From assembly GCF_011751885.2 (NCBI RefSeq), contig NZ_CP061771.1, forward strand, positions 1,116,001-1,180,000: 64,000 bases of DNA, read 5' to 3'. A program made the translations under genes and the position numbers. How positions within the stretch are numbered: the first letter of the stretch is position 1; each line of letters begins with the position of its first letter. The notes under the pieces were generated by a model. That model was not told where the DNA came from. It worked only from the letters and a program-made list of their open reading frames with translations, and did not search any database. Source of the DNA: Salinibacterium sp. ZJ450. GTDB lineage: Bacteria; Actinomycetota; Actinomycetes; Actinomycetales; Microbacteriaceae. Below are positions 14,968-23,392 of the stretch, piece by piece.

Positions 14968-16029
14968 TTAGCCAGCGGTCGGCGATGCTTCGATCCCGAG
15001 CTCGCGCCGCACGATCGGCATCACCTCGCCGGCGAGCAGCTCGATCGAGCGCAGCAGCCTGGGGGTGGGCATGTTGCCGATGAACTGCGCCATGAAGCGC
15101 TCGTGGCCGATGGCCTCGTGCTGCGAGAGAATCTTCTCGGCCACCTCGGCGGGGCTGCCGACGAGCAGCGCACCGGTCGGGCCGGTGGCGAACTCGTAGT
15201 GCTCCTCGGTCATCACCACCGAGCGTGGCGTGTTCTCCGCCCAGTACCGGGAGTACTGCTCGGCAAACTCCGCCTTGGCGTCCTGGGAGTTCTCGGCCAC
15301 GAAGAAGTGCCCGGTCATCCCGACCGCGAGGCTGCCGGCCGGATGTCCCGACTGCTCGCCCGCCGCGGCGTGCAGCTGAGCCAACCGGGCAAAACCGCGC
15401 GGGTCGCCGCCGATGCCGGCAAACATCACCGGCAGCCCGCGCACGGCGGCGCGCACCACGCTCGCCGGCGTGCCGCCCACGCCGAGCCACACCGGGATCT
15501 CGGGCTGCTGGGCGCGTGGCATCACCGGCGCATCGTGCAGCGGCGCCCGGAACGATCCCTGCCAGGTGACGTTCTCGTGGCGGTTCACCTCGAGCAGCAG
15601 GTCGAGCTTTTCTTCGAACAGTGCCTCGTAGTCGGTCAGATTGTAGCCGTACAGCGGGAACGAGTCGACGAAGACCCCGCGTCCGGCGATGATCTCGGCA
15701 CGTCCGCTCGACATCAGGTCGAGGGTCGCGAAGTCCTCATACAGGCGCACCGGGTCCAGGGTGGACAGCACCGAGACGGCGCTGCTCAGCCGGATGCGGC
15801 TGGTCTGCGCGGCCACGGCGGCCAGCACCATGGCGGGGGACGACACCGCGTAGTCCGCCCGATGGTGCTCGCCTATGCCGAGGAAGTCGATGCCCGCCGT
15901 GTCGGCGAGCACGGCCGCCTCCAGCACCTGGTCGAGGCGTTCCTTCGCGGTCGGTGTTCCCCGATCCGGTGAACTGGTGAGTTCGCCGAAGCTGGCGATT
16001 CCGAACTCGAAGGGGTGGTGCGCGGTCAT
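14968..16029 (-). CDS. LLM-class flavin-dependent oxidoreductase
   Basis: The 353-residue protein is a bacterial-luciferase-like TIM-barrel oxidoreductase: FEFGIASFGELTSSP at the N-terminus, then DFLGIGEHHRADYAVSSPAMVLAAVAAQTSRIRLSSAVSVLSTLDPVRLYEDFATLDLMSSGRAEIIAGRG. The GEHH and DLMSSGRAEIIAGRG motifs are typical of the group. They bind reduced FMN or F420 and oxidise varied organics; the substrate is unknown here. It is one of three LLM enzymes in this window (others at 42580 and 45232). ATG 16029 has no clear Shine-Dalgarno. Confidence 0.88.
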   Translation of the reverse strand: MTAHHPFEFGIASFGELTSSPDRGTPTAKERLDQVLEAAVLADTAGIDFLGIGEHHRADYAVSSPAMVLAAVAAQTSRIRLSSAVSVLSTLDPVRLYEDFATLDLMSSGRAEIIAGRGVFVDSFPLYGYNLTDYEALFEEKLDLLLEVNRHENVTWQGSFRAPLHDAPVMPRAQQPEIPVWLGVGGTPASVVRAAVRGLPVMFAGIGGDPRGFARLAQLHAAAGEQSGHPAGSLAVGMTGHFFVAENSQDAKAEFAEQYSRYWAENTPRSVVMTEEHYEFATGPTGALLVGSPAEVAEKILSQHEAIGHERFMAQFIGNMPTPRLLRSIELLAGEVMPIVRRELGIEASPTAG

Positions 16030-16140
16030 GGTGTCTCATTCACGAGGGGGAGGGTGGCCATGAAGCCCAACCCCGTCGTGTGGGCGCAGTATTCCCTCGC
16101 ACCGTCAACTGACGCATGAGCGATGCCGATTTATTCGCGG

Positions 16141-16305
16141 CTACGCCGGTCGGTCGTCGTCGAGCGCCACGTCGCGCTCTTCTTCCGCCTCGACTCGTTC
16201 GTCGGGATCGAGGGTCGGGGGAGCGGTGGGTTCGCCGCCCTCGACTTCCAGGTCGACCTCGCGTTCGTCCTCCGGGTCTGGCTCGTACTCGGTGATGTTG
16301 CTCAT
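16141..16305 (-). CDS. 54-residue acidic protein translated after ligD
   Basis: This small gene starts with ATG 16303-16305, three bases after the ligD stop. A GAAGG Shine-Dalgarno lies in the last codons of ligD, so co-translation is likely. The product starts MSNITEYEPDPEDEREVDLE and ends RDVALDDDRPA, and about 40% of its residues are Asp or Glu. It has no hydrophobic core and is probably disordered. No family is recognised. Its position makes a role with LigD or NHEJ possible; an alternative is a general DNA-mimic or chaperone-like peptide. It resembles in composition the 58-residue acidic product at 4063-4239. Confidence 0.65.
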   Translation of the reverse strand: MSNITEYEPDPEDEREVDLEVEGGEPTAPPTLDPDERVEAEEERDVALDDDRPA

Positions 16306-16308
16306 CGC

Positions 16309-18756
16309 TCAGCCTTCTTTCACTACATCGGTGGGGTTCTTGTCCGGGCGCCAGCCGCGCCAGGTGGGCTGGCGCAGGCGACCGACGCTGGTCCATTCGG
16401 TGAACTCGACCTCTCCCACGAACCGGGGAGTGAGCCAGTGCGCGTCGCGGGCGTCGAGCGCCGGGACATCCGTCATCGGACTCGTCTTGCGGCCGATCCG
16501 CGCGAACCTGGCCTGCATCTCGTCGAGGTCACGCTCGCGGAAGCCGGTGCCGACCCGGCCGACATAGCGCAGCCTGCCGTCCTCCGGCACGGCCAGCAGC
16601 AGCGAGCCGACCCCGCCGGATCGCCGGCCCTGACCCGGGCGCCAGCCGGCGATGATCACCTCCTGGGTGAGGTGATGCTTGATCTTGATCCAGGCGCGGG
16701 AGCGTCGGCCGACGTACTGGCTGTCCCGTTGCTTCGCCATCACCCCTTCCAACGCCAACTCCCGGCTGCTCTGCATCGCCGCCTCGAGGTTTCCCTCGAA
16801 CGCCGGGGGAAGGTGGATGCGACCGGCCGGGGTCAGGATGCCGGCCAGCCGGTCGCGCCGCTCTTCGTAGCTGCGCGTGACGACCGGGGCGCCGTCTACC
16901 TCCAGCACGTCGAACACCATGAACTGCACCGGCGTCTTGCGCGCTGCCTTCTGAACGTCGCCAGGGCGCGCCAGGTTCATCCGTTCCTGAAGACGTCCGA
17001 AGTCGGGTCGGCCGCGCCCGTTGAGGGCGACGATCTCGCCGTCGAGCACGGCATCGCCCCGCACCCGGTCGGCGAGCTCGGCAAGATCGGGGTACGTGTC
17101 GGTCAGGTCGTTGCCATTGCGTGAGATCAATCGGATGCCGCCGCCGCTGACGTAGGCGAGGGCGCGGATGCCGTCCCACTTCATCTCGAAGGCCCAGTCC
17201 GCGTCATCGTGCACGGCTGCCTCGGTGCCCTGAGTGGCGAGCATCGCGGTGTACTTCGCTGACTCGCGAAACTCAGGACTCGACGTCCGGCGCCCACGAG
17301 TTTCCGGCACTTCGCTGCGCTCGGCAGCACTGGCATCCTGAATTTCATGGGTGTGTGCCTTCGAGTTGCGCGACCAGTGCCCCTCCCGCTGGTCCTTCAT
17401 CCGGTGCAGCAGCCAGTTGTTGTCGTTGGTGTGGATCAGCGCCACCCGCACCGGCTCGGCCAACCCGCCGTCGGGGCGACCGTGCAGGATCACGATCACC
17501 TCTTCGTTCTCGCGCCACTTCTCCAAGTCGTAGGTGCCGCTGTCCCAGATCGTCACCTCTCCCGCGCCATATTCCCCGGCCGGAATGGTTCCCTCGAACT
17601 CGCCGTACTCCAACGGGTGGTCCTCGGTCTGCACCGCCAGGTTGTTGCGGTTCGGTGTCGTCGGAATCCCCTTCGGCACCGCCCAGCTCACCAGCACCCC
17701 GTCGTTCTCGAGCCGGAAGTCGTAGTGCAGCCGCCGGGCGTGGTGCTCCTGGATCACGAAACTGCGGCCGTCGGATGTCGGAGCCGGATGACTCGGCACC
17801 GGTTCGGGTGTTCGCGCGGCGTCGCGCATGCCCCGGTACTTGGCCAGCCTGTCCGGTTTCTCCAGATGCCCGGCCGACAGATCGGCCAGCGGGTCGCCCT
17901 TCTCCGCCACCCGCTGCAACACTTCGTGGAACTCCAGATGCCGCAGGTTCTTCGACGCCAGCTCCCGCCAGGTGCGCGGAGCGGCCACCGTCGGGCGCAT
18001 CCGGCCGCGCAGCGAGTACGGCGCGATCGTGGTCTTGTTGCCGTTGTTCTGGCTCCAGTCGACCAGCACCTTGCCGGTGCGGAGCGTCTTCTTCATGTCG
18101 CTGACGATCAGGTCGGGGTGATCGGCCTCCAGGGCACGGGCCAGTTCATGGGCGACCGCGGACACCTCATCACTGCTCTGCTTACCATCGAGGGCGGCAT
18201 ACAGGTGGATGCCCTTGCTGCCGCTGGTTACCGGCATCGGGTCAAGCCCCATGCCGGTAAGAATGGTGCGGGCAAGCCTCGCCACCTCGGCGCACTCGGC
18301 CAACCCGACGCCCTCGCCGGGGTCGAGGTCGAGCACCAGCCGGTCCGGATTGCGCTGCGCGCCCTTGGGCCCGAACCGCCACTGCGGCACGTGGATCTCG
18401 AGCGCGCCGATCTGACCGAGCCAGGTGAGGGTGGCCAGGTTGTTCACCAGCGGGTAGCTCTTCGGGCCGTCGGAGTGCTGGATCTCCCGCCGGGTTACCC
18501 AGGCGGGGGTGCCCTCGTCCAGGTTCTTCTGGAAGAACACCTGACCGGGGGCATCCGGTGTTCCCACCCCGTGCACCCAGCGCTTGCGGGTGGCCGGCCG
18601 GTCGCGAACGTGCGGCAGCATCACCGGGGCGATCCGCGCGAGGTAGTCGAGTACCTCCGCCTTCGTCGTTCCCGTCTCGGGGTACATCACTCGGTCGAGG
18701 CTGGTCAGCTTCAGCCGATGCCCCTCCACCGTGACGTACTCTCCCTTGCCCGCCAT
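16309..18756 (-). CDS. ligD: Multifunctional ATP-dependent DNA ligase LigD
   Basis: The 815-residue enzyme seals double-strand breaks in bacterial non-homologous end joining. Domains run polymerase (about 5-270; LDLDPGEG carries the metal-binding aspartates), 3'-phosphoesterase (about 325-450; EHHARRLHYDFRLE) and ligase (about 515-810). The ligase nucleophile is in FEMKWDGIRAL (Lys near 526); DGEIVAL and the EGVMAKQ/IKIKHH motifs follow. All three activities look intact. The order Pol-PE-Lig is the usual actinobacterial one. ATG 18756 is preferred over GTG six bases upstream. TACATT six bases before it suggests a leaderless mRNA. It is divergent from ku across a 59-base gap holding a shared palindrome. 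Confidence 0.95.
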   Translation of the reverse strand: MAGKGEYVTVEGHRLKLTSLDRVMYPETGTTKAEVLDYLARIAPVMLPHVRDRPATRKRWVHGVGTPDAPGQVFFQKNLDEGTPAWVTRREIQHSDGPKSYPLVNNLATLTWLGQIGALEIHVPQWRFGPKGAQRNPDRLVLDLDPGEGVGLAECAEVARLARTILTGMGLDPMPVTSGSKGIHLYAALDGKQSSDEVSAVAHELARALEADHPDLIVSDMKKTLRTGKVLVDWSQNNGNKTTIAPYSLRGRMRPTVAAPRTWRELASKNLRHLEFHEVLQRVAEKGDPLADLSAGHLEKPDRLAKYRGMRDAARTPEPVPSHPAPTSDGRSFVIQEHHARRLHYDFRLENDGVLVSWAVPKGIPTTPNRNNLAVQTEDHPLEYGEFEGTIPAGEYGAGEVTIWDSGTYDLEKWRENEEVIVILHGRPDGGLAEPVRVALIHTNDNNWLLHRMKDQREGHWSRNSKAHTHEIQDASAAERSEVPETRGRRTSSPEFRESAKYTAMLATQGTEAAVHDDADWAFEMKWDGIRALAYVSGGGIRLISRNGNDLTDTYPDLAELADRVRGDAVLDGEIVALNGRGRPDFGRLQERMNLARPGDVQKAARKTPVQFMVFDVLEVDGAPVVTRSYEERRDRLAGILTPAGRIHLPPAFEGNLEAAMQSSRELALEGVMAKQRDSQYVGRRSRAWIKIKHHLTQEVIIAGWRPGQGRRSGGVGSLLLAVPEDGRLRYVGRVGTGFRERDLDEMQARFARIGRKTSPMTDVPALDARDAHWLTPRFVGEVEFTEWTSVGRLRQPTWRGWRPDKNPTDVVKEG

Positions 18757-18768
18757 GCCCACAATGTA

Positions 18769-18781
18769 CCCCGAACAGGGG
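18769..18781. promoter_or_regulatory. CCCC-N5-GGGG palindrome, copy 2, between ligD and ku
   Basis: ACCCC-GAACA-GGGGT fills the middle of the 59-base divergent intergenic region. On the minus strand it directly abuts the proposed ligD -10 box TACATT (18763-18768). On the plus strand a possible ku -10 AATGAT (18804-18809) lies 23 bases downstream. One site could control both genes. Confidence 0.5.
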
Positions 18782-18815
18782 TGAGAATCGCCGGGTTTAT
18801 CGGAATGATGGGGTC

Positions 18816-19808
18816 ATGAGAGCGATCTGGAAGGGCGCCATCACGTTCGGTCTCGTGAACGTGCCCGTCAAGCTATACAGCGCGACCGAAGACCACGACA
18901 TTTCGCTGCACCAGGTGCACGACAAGGACGGCGGCCGCATCCGCTACCAACGCAAGTGCGAGATCTGCGGCAAGGTCGTGAACTACGAGAACATTGACAA
19001 GGCCTACGACGACGGCGACCGCACCGTGGTGCTCACCGACGAGGATCTCGCCGCGCTGCCGGTGGAACGCAGCCGCGAGATCGACGTGGTCGAGTTTGTG
19101 CCGAGCGACCAGCTCGACCCGATCATGTTCGACCGCAGCTACTACCTCGAGCCGGATTCGAAGTCGCTGAAGGCGTACGCCCTGCTGCGGCAGACCCTCG
19201 AGGAGACTGACCGCACCGCCATCGTGAACTTCTCGCTGCGGCAGAAGACCCGGCTGGGCGCCCTGCGGGTGCGCGGCGACGTGCTCATGCTGCAGTCGCT
19301 GCTCTGGAACGACGAGGTGCGGCAGGCGGCGTTCCCGTCGCTCGACGAGCAGGTGAAGGTGTCGGACAAGGAGCTGCAGATGTCCGCGGCGCTGGTCGAC
19401 TCGTTCGCCTCGGATTTCGACCCGAGCCAGTTCACCGACGAGTACCAGGTAGAGCTGAAGCAGCTGATCGAGGCCAAACTGGAGAAGGGCGACGCGCTCA
19501 GCACCGAGGAGACCTTCGGCGAGACCCCGGAGCGCGAGGGCGGCGAGGTGCTCGACCTGATGGAGGCGCTGCGCCGCAGCGTCGATAAGAACCGCGTAGA
19601 CAAAGGCAAGAAGACCACAGCGGTGCCGGATGACGCGGACACGGATGTCGCGGACTCGAAGGGTGAAGCGCCCAGCCGTTCCACGCGCAGCCGGGCCCCC
19701 GCGAAGAAGACCCCGGCAGCGAAGAAGACCACCGCCACGAAGACCACCGGCGCGAAGCCCACCGGCGCGAAGCCCACCAGCACGCGAAAGCCCAAGAAGA
19801 CCGCCTGA
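18816..19808 (+). CDS. ku: Ku DNA end-binding protein
   Basis: The 330-residue protein is bacterial Ku, the homodimeric ring that binds broken DNA ends and recruits LigD. It opens MRAIWKGAITFGLVNVPVKLYSATE, the invariant family start, and the ring core runs to about residue 255. A Lys/Ala/Thr/Pro-rich tail follows (about 285-330: AKKTPAAKKTTATKTTGAKP-type). Such extended basic tails are known in actinobacterial Ku and help it bind or slide along DNA. No Shine-Dalgarno is seen; AATGAT six bases before the ATG suggests a leaderless transcript. The gene contains a copy of the 13-base word at 19641-19653 coding TDVA. Confidence 0.96.
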   Translation: MRAIWKGAITFGLVNVPVKLYSATEDHDISLHQVHDKDGGRIRYQRKCEICGKVVNYENIDKAYDDGDRTVVLTDEDLAALPVERSREIDVVEFVPSDQLDPIMFDRSYYLEPDSKSLKAYALLRQTLEETDRTAIVNFSLRQKTRLGALRVRGDVLMLQSLLWNDEVRQAAFPSLDEQVKVSDKELQMSAALVDSFASDFDPSQFTDEYQVELKQLIEAKLEKGDALSTEETFGETPEREGGEVLDLMEALRRSVDKNRVDKGKKTTAVPDDADTDVADSKGEAPSRSTRSRAPAKKTPAAKKTTATKTTGAKPTGAKPTSTRKPKKTA

Positions 19809-19825
19809 GCGGAAGGTGGCGCACC

Positions 19826-20529
19826 ATGCGGGTTCGTGTCGTGGTGAGCGGGATGCCACGGGCGTTCCGTGGTCACGGACTCAGCATCTTCTTCGGCGTC
19901 ATCTTCGTGCTGGCGCTGACCGGGCAGGCGTTCACCCCGGGCAGGCGCTGTACAACGCCGAGCAGCTCGACCATTCTCAGCCCGCGGTCGGGCTGCTCGA
20001 CTACGTCACCTCGTCGGCCTATGTCGTCGATGTCGCCGAGAACTGGCAGTCGGAGTTCCTGCAGGTCCTGCTCTTCATCCTCGGCACGGTCTGGCTCGTG
20101 CAGCGAGGCTCCCCGGAGTCCAAGAAGCCGGGAGAGGAGGGCGCCGAATCGGATCAGGAACAGCTCGTCGGCCGCTATGCGCGCCCCGACTCTCCCCGCT
20201 GGGCCAAGGTCGAGGGCGGGCGGCGTTGGCTGCTGTCCAATTCACTCGCGCTGGTGATGGGCAGCATCTTCCTGCTGTCCTGGCTTGCCCAATCGGTGGC
20301 CGGGGTGGTGGTCTACAACGACGAGCAGCTGCAGCACGCGCAGCCGACGATCGGCTGGGCGGAGTACCTGCTGCAGCCCGAGTTCTGGAATCGCACGCTG
20401 CAAAACTGGCAATCCGAGTTCCTCGCGGTCGGATGCATGGTGGCGTTCTCGATCTACCTGCGGCAGCGCGGATCGGCCGAGCCGAAACCGGTCGGCGCAC
20501 CGCACTCGCAAAGCTCGATCAGCGGCTGA
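19826..20529 (+). pseudogene. DUF6766-like membrane protein broken by a one-base frameshift
   Basis: Two adjacent frames together encode one membrane protein. The first, from ATG 19826 or the more family-like ATG 19853 (MPRAFRGHGLSIFFGVIFVLALTGQAFTPG), ends its homology near 19941. The next frame continues GQALYNAEQLDHSQPAVG...DVAENWQSEFLQ...VWLVQRGSPES...SPRWAK... to the stop at 20529. One extra G in the GGG run at 19939-19941 would join them perfectly. The full protein would have four membrane helices and two internal repeats, each with an ENWQSEFLQ or QNWQSEFLAV motif. Either the gene is inactive or the base is a sequencing or assembly error. It lies 17 bases after ku and may be in its operon. 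Confidence 0.75.
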
Positions 20530-20562
20530 CCCGAACAACCGCCGATCGAGGGTCTGGGCCAC

Positions 20563-20829
20563 TCAGTGGTTGCGCAGCTTGTCGACCAGCTCGCTCTTCG
20601 TGAGCTTCGAATAGCCGCTCAGCCCCAGCTCCTTGGCACGCTTCTTCAGGTCGTCGACCGTCCAGTCGTCGTACGAGCCGGACTCGCCGCCCTTCTGGCC
20701 GACCTTCGACCTGCCCTGCTTCGCCGCCGCGTTGGAGATTCGCGCGGCCTTCTCCTTCGAAGCGCCGTCGTCGCGCAACTCCTCATAGAGTTCGGGATCC
20801 TTCAGTCGGGAGTCTTTTCCGCGTGGCAT
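20563..20829 (-). CDS. 88-residue protein with C-terminal Rho-N (SAP-like) domain
   Basis: The product starts MPRGKDSRLKDPELYEELRDDGASKEKAARISNAAAKQG, a short helical region common in small actinobacterial stress-type proteins (DUF7218-like, from memory). It ends with DDLKKRAKELGLSGYSKLTKSELVDKLRNH, a Rho-N/SAP-type nucleic-acid-binding domain. The latter closely matches the end of the lysine-rich protein at 9264-9920. ATG 20829 has a AAAGGGG Shine-Dalgarno and lies one base after the stop of the SDR gene, so the two are translated from one mRNA. A role in DNA or RNA binding is inferred from the domain only. Confidence 0.82.
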   Translation of the reverse strand: MPRGKDSRLKDPELYEELRDDGASKEKAARISNAAAKQGRSKVGQKGGESGSYDDWTVDDLKKRAKELGLSGYSKLTKSELVDKLRNH

Positions 20830-20830
20830 G

Positions 20831-21703
20831 TCACAACCCCTTTCCGCCGGTGACCGGCAACACGGCGCCCGACACGTAGCTCGCGGCGTCGCTGGCGAGG
20901 TACACGTAGGCCGGCGCCAACTCCGCCGGCTGACCCGCCCGGCCGAGCGGGGTGTCCTGGCCGAACTCTGGCAGTTTCTCCGGCCAATTCGTCGCCGGAA
21001 TGAGCGGCGTCCAGATCGGACCGGGCGCCACCGCATTGACCCTGATGCCGCGGCCGCCGAGCTGCTGCGCCAGCGCCTTGACGAACGCCACCTGCGCCGC
21101 CTTGGTCATCGCATAGTCGATCAACTGCGGCGACGGGTTGAACGCCTGGATCGACGAGGTCACGATGATCGACGAGCCGGCGCTCAGGTGCGGGAGGGCT
21201 GCGCGGGCGATCCACACCGTGCCGTACAGGTTGGTGCGAAAGACGCGGTCCAACTCGTCGGTCGATAGATCCTCGAGGCTGTCGCGGTTCTCTTGGTATG
21301 CGGCGTTCAGAACCAGCACGTCCAGTCCGCCCAAGGCGTCGACCGTGCGGCTGACCAGGCTGGTGCAGTATGCCTCGTCGCGGGCATCTCCCGGCAGCAG
21401 GACGGCGCGCTGCCCGGCGCGGTCGATCCAGCGTGCGGTGTCTTCGGCATCCTCCTGCTCCTCGGGAAGGTACGAAATGGCGACATCCGCCCCTTCTCTG
21501 GCGAACGCGATCGCGGTGGCCCGACCGATGCCGGAGTCTCCGCCGGTGATCAGCGCCCGGTAACCCTGCAACCGGCCATGACCGACGTAGCTCTCCTCGC
21601 CGTGATCGGGCCTCGGTTCGGTGCGCGAGGTGAGCCCTGGTTGCTCCTGGTGCTGCGGGGGGAAGCCTTCGGTGCGGTACCGGGTGGCGGGATCGACGGG
21701 CAT
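20831..21703 (-). CDS. SDR-family oxidoreductase (general-stress type)
   Basis: The 290-residue classical short-chain dehydrogenase has the coenzyme motif TGGDSGIGRA (about 53-62), LNAAY in place of NNAG, catalytic Ser (SSI) and YAMTK (Tyr/Lys). The N-terminal PPQHQEQPGLTSRTEPRPDHGEESYVGHGRLQGYRALITGGDSG leader is characteristic of the YhdF/YghA/GspA39 group of stress-induced dehydrogenases. ATG 21703 has a perfect GAGAGGAG Shine-Dalgarno; an upstream start is rejected. A C5-N5-G5 palindrome and a TAGCGT box lie in its promoter. It heads an operon with the 88-residue Rho-N protein. Confidence 0.9.
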   Translation of the reverse strand: MPVDPATRYRTEGFPPQHQEQPGLTSRTEPRPDHGEESYVGHGRLQGYRALITGGDSGIGRATAIAFAREGADVAISYLPEEQEDAEDTARWIDRAGQRAVLLPGDARDEAYCTSLVSRTVDALGGLDVLVLNAAYQENRDSLEDLSTDELDRVFRTNLYGTVWIARAALPHLSAGSSIIVTSSIQAFNPSPQLIDYAMTKAAQVAFVKALAQQLGGRGIRVNAVAPGPIWTPLIPATNWPEKLPEFGQDTPLGRAGQPAELAPAYVYLASDAASYVSGAVLPVTGGKGL

Positions 21704-21742
21704 GGGCGCTCCTCTCAGCTGGCGTGTTCCCACACGCTACGC

Positions 21743-21757
21743 CCCCCGAATAGGGGG
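21743..21757. promoter_or_regulatory. CCCCC-N5-GGGGG palindrome, copy 3, before the stress SDR
   Basis: CCCCC-GAATA-GGGGG lies 40 bases upstream of the SDR start. On the minus strand the G block is followed closely by CGTAGCGT, a possible -10 region. Confidence 0.5.
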
Positions 21758-21773
21758 CACAACCGGCGGGCCG

Positions 21774-22799
21774 TTACTCGGCGGCGCTCTCCCGGATCTC
21801 CCGTCCCTCCGCGACATCCGCCGAACGTTGCCGCGCCAGCATCAGGGTGCGCGCCGTATCTCGTGCTGGTAGTCGGATCACTTCTTCCGACTGGATGCCG
21901 GCGAGCAGCTGCCGCGCCCGCACGATCTCCGCATCTACCTCAGCTCCAAGCACCATGACCACGTTCGTCAGGTAAAGCCAGAGCAGCGTGACCACCGCGC
22001 CGCCCAGCCAGCCGTACACCCGCTCGTACTGGCCCACGGTGAAGATGTACACGGCGAAACCCGCGGTGCCGAGCGCCCAGACGATGACCGCGAACGCCGA
22101 GCCGTAGCTCACCCAGCGCTTGCGGGTGTGCTTCACGTTCGGGGTGAAGTAGTACAGCATGGCCACCAGGGCGAACGCGAGTCCGGCGATCACGACCCAT
22201 TTCAGTACGTTGAACAGCGTGATCCACGGCTCGCCGAAGCCGGCCTCCGCCGCGACCGCGGCGGCAATGCTCGGCGTCAGAAGCAGCAGCGTCACTACCA
22301 GCGCGAAGCCGACGAGCAACACCACCGTGACCAGCAGCATCAGGCCACGGAACCGCCAGATGTGCCGGCCCTCTTGCACCTCGTAGACGGCGTTCATCGC
22401 CCGTCCGAACGCCGTCGCGTAGGCGGACGCCGTCCAGATCGTCGACGCCAGTCCGACCAGGAGCGCGATGCCCGGGTTCGGGATCTGCACCAGTTGCTGC
22501 AGCGGATCCCGCAGGGTGTCCACGGTCGACTGCTGGGCGAATTCACCGATGACCGCCAGGACATCCTCGGCGGCGTTGGTGCGGCTGTCGGCGATGGCGA
22601 ACACCGACACCAGCACGAGCGCCGCCGGGAACAAGCTGAGCGCCGCGAAGAAGGTGAGCGCCGCGGCGGAGTCCAGGCCTCGATGGCGCAGGAACCCGTG
22701 CCAGGCCCGCCGTGCGGCATAGCGCCACTCCCGCCGGCTCATCGCGCGACTGGTCGGCGGGGCGGGCAGCGACCCTGCTGGGCCTGATGTGCCTGTCAC
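21774..22799 (-). CDS. YihY/BrkB-family membrane protein
   Basis: The 341-residue protein matches the YihY/virulence-factor BrkB family: LDSAAALTFFAALSLFPAALVLVSVFAI, the NAVYEVQEGRHIWRFRGL loop, GFALVVTLLLL, and LYYFTPNVKHTRKRWVSYGSAFAVIVWALGTAGFAVYI. Six membrane helices are expected. Some members were once thought to be RNase BN; the real function is unclear, possibly transport. The start is uncertain: GTG 22799 (chosen), TTG 22832 overlapping the upstream gene, or ATG 22742 (MSRREW), which begins just before the conserved region. It follows the DUF6328 gene closely on the same strand. Confidence 0.85.
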   Translation of the reverse strand: MTGTSGPAGSLPAPPTSRAMSRREWRYAARRAWHGFLRHRGLDSAAALTFFAALSLFPAALVLVSVFAIADSRTNAAEDVLAVIGEFAQQSTVDTLRDPLQQLVQIPNPGIALLVGLASTIWTASAYATAFGRAMNAVYEVQEGRHIWRFRGLMLLVTVVLLVGFALVVTLLLLTPSIAAAVAAEAGFGEPWITLFNVLKWVVIAGLAFALVAMLYYFTPNVKHTRKRWVSYGSAFAVIVWALGTAGFAVYIFTVGQYERVYGWLGGAVVTLLWLYLTNVVMVLGAEVDAEIVRARQLLAGIQSEEVIRLPARDTARTLMLARQRSADVAEGREIRESAAE

Positions 22800-22806
22800 G
22801 GCCGGG

Positions 22807-23292
22807 TCAGTCGCGATCCGGCCGAGTGGCAAGCGGCAGGACGAGCCAGGCGACGGCCGTGAGGATGAGGGTGACGGCCGCGGCGATGATGCCCTGCGTG
22901 TGGCCGAGCACGACGTCGAAGATCAGCAGCATGGTGCCGGTGAGGATCAGGGCGACCATCACCAGAGTGATCTTGAGGACCGCGTTGCTGGTGCGCACGA
23001 TCTGGTGCTTCGCCCGCTGACGAAACAGGGCGCGGTGCATGCTGACCGGCGCCAGCGCGAGAGTGGTGGTAATCACCGCGGCCGACAGCAAGGTCAGATA
23101 CACACCCACCTGGAACGCATCTAGCTCGGCGAAGCGAGGCTGGAAGGCGAGTGTGAGCAGGAAACCGGTGAGGATCTGCGTGCCGGTCTGGGTGACCCGC
23201 AACTCCTGCAGGATTTCGCCCCAATTGCGGTCGAGCCGCTCGCTCTCGGTCTCGCTGCGCTCGTACGGCTCCTCGTGGTGCTGCATGAACAT
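22807..23292 (-). CDS. DUF6328-like membrane protein
   Basis: The 161-residue protein has an acidic N-terminal segment (HHEEPYERSETESERLDRNWGEILQELRVTQTGTQILTGFLLTLAFQPRF) with the ELRVTQTGTQ(I/L)L motif of DUF6328, then three or four membrane helices with a conserved PV-MHR loop (APVSMHRALFRQ). The function is unknown. The start is taken as ATG 23292; ATG 23286 two codons later is equally possible, since no strong ribosome-binding site is visible. It is probably co-transcribed with the BrkB-like gene downstream and divergent from prsW. Confidence 0.75.
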   Translation of the reverse strand: MFMQHHEEPYERSETESERLDRNWGEILQELRVTQTGTQILTGFLLTLAFQPRFAELDAFQVGVYLTLLSAAVITTTLALAPVSMHRALFRQRAKHQIVRTSNAVLKITLVMVALILTGTMLLIFDVVLGHTQGIIAAAVTLILTAVAWLVLPLATRPDRD

Positions 23293-23392
23293 ACGGTATC
23301 CCGAGTGGTCCCGGAATGTTTCGTGGCACGGGCATATCGTGCGGCCGGGCGAGCGCATCGAGTGACAGGCAGAGACCACTAACCTGAGTGGC

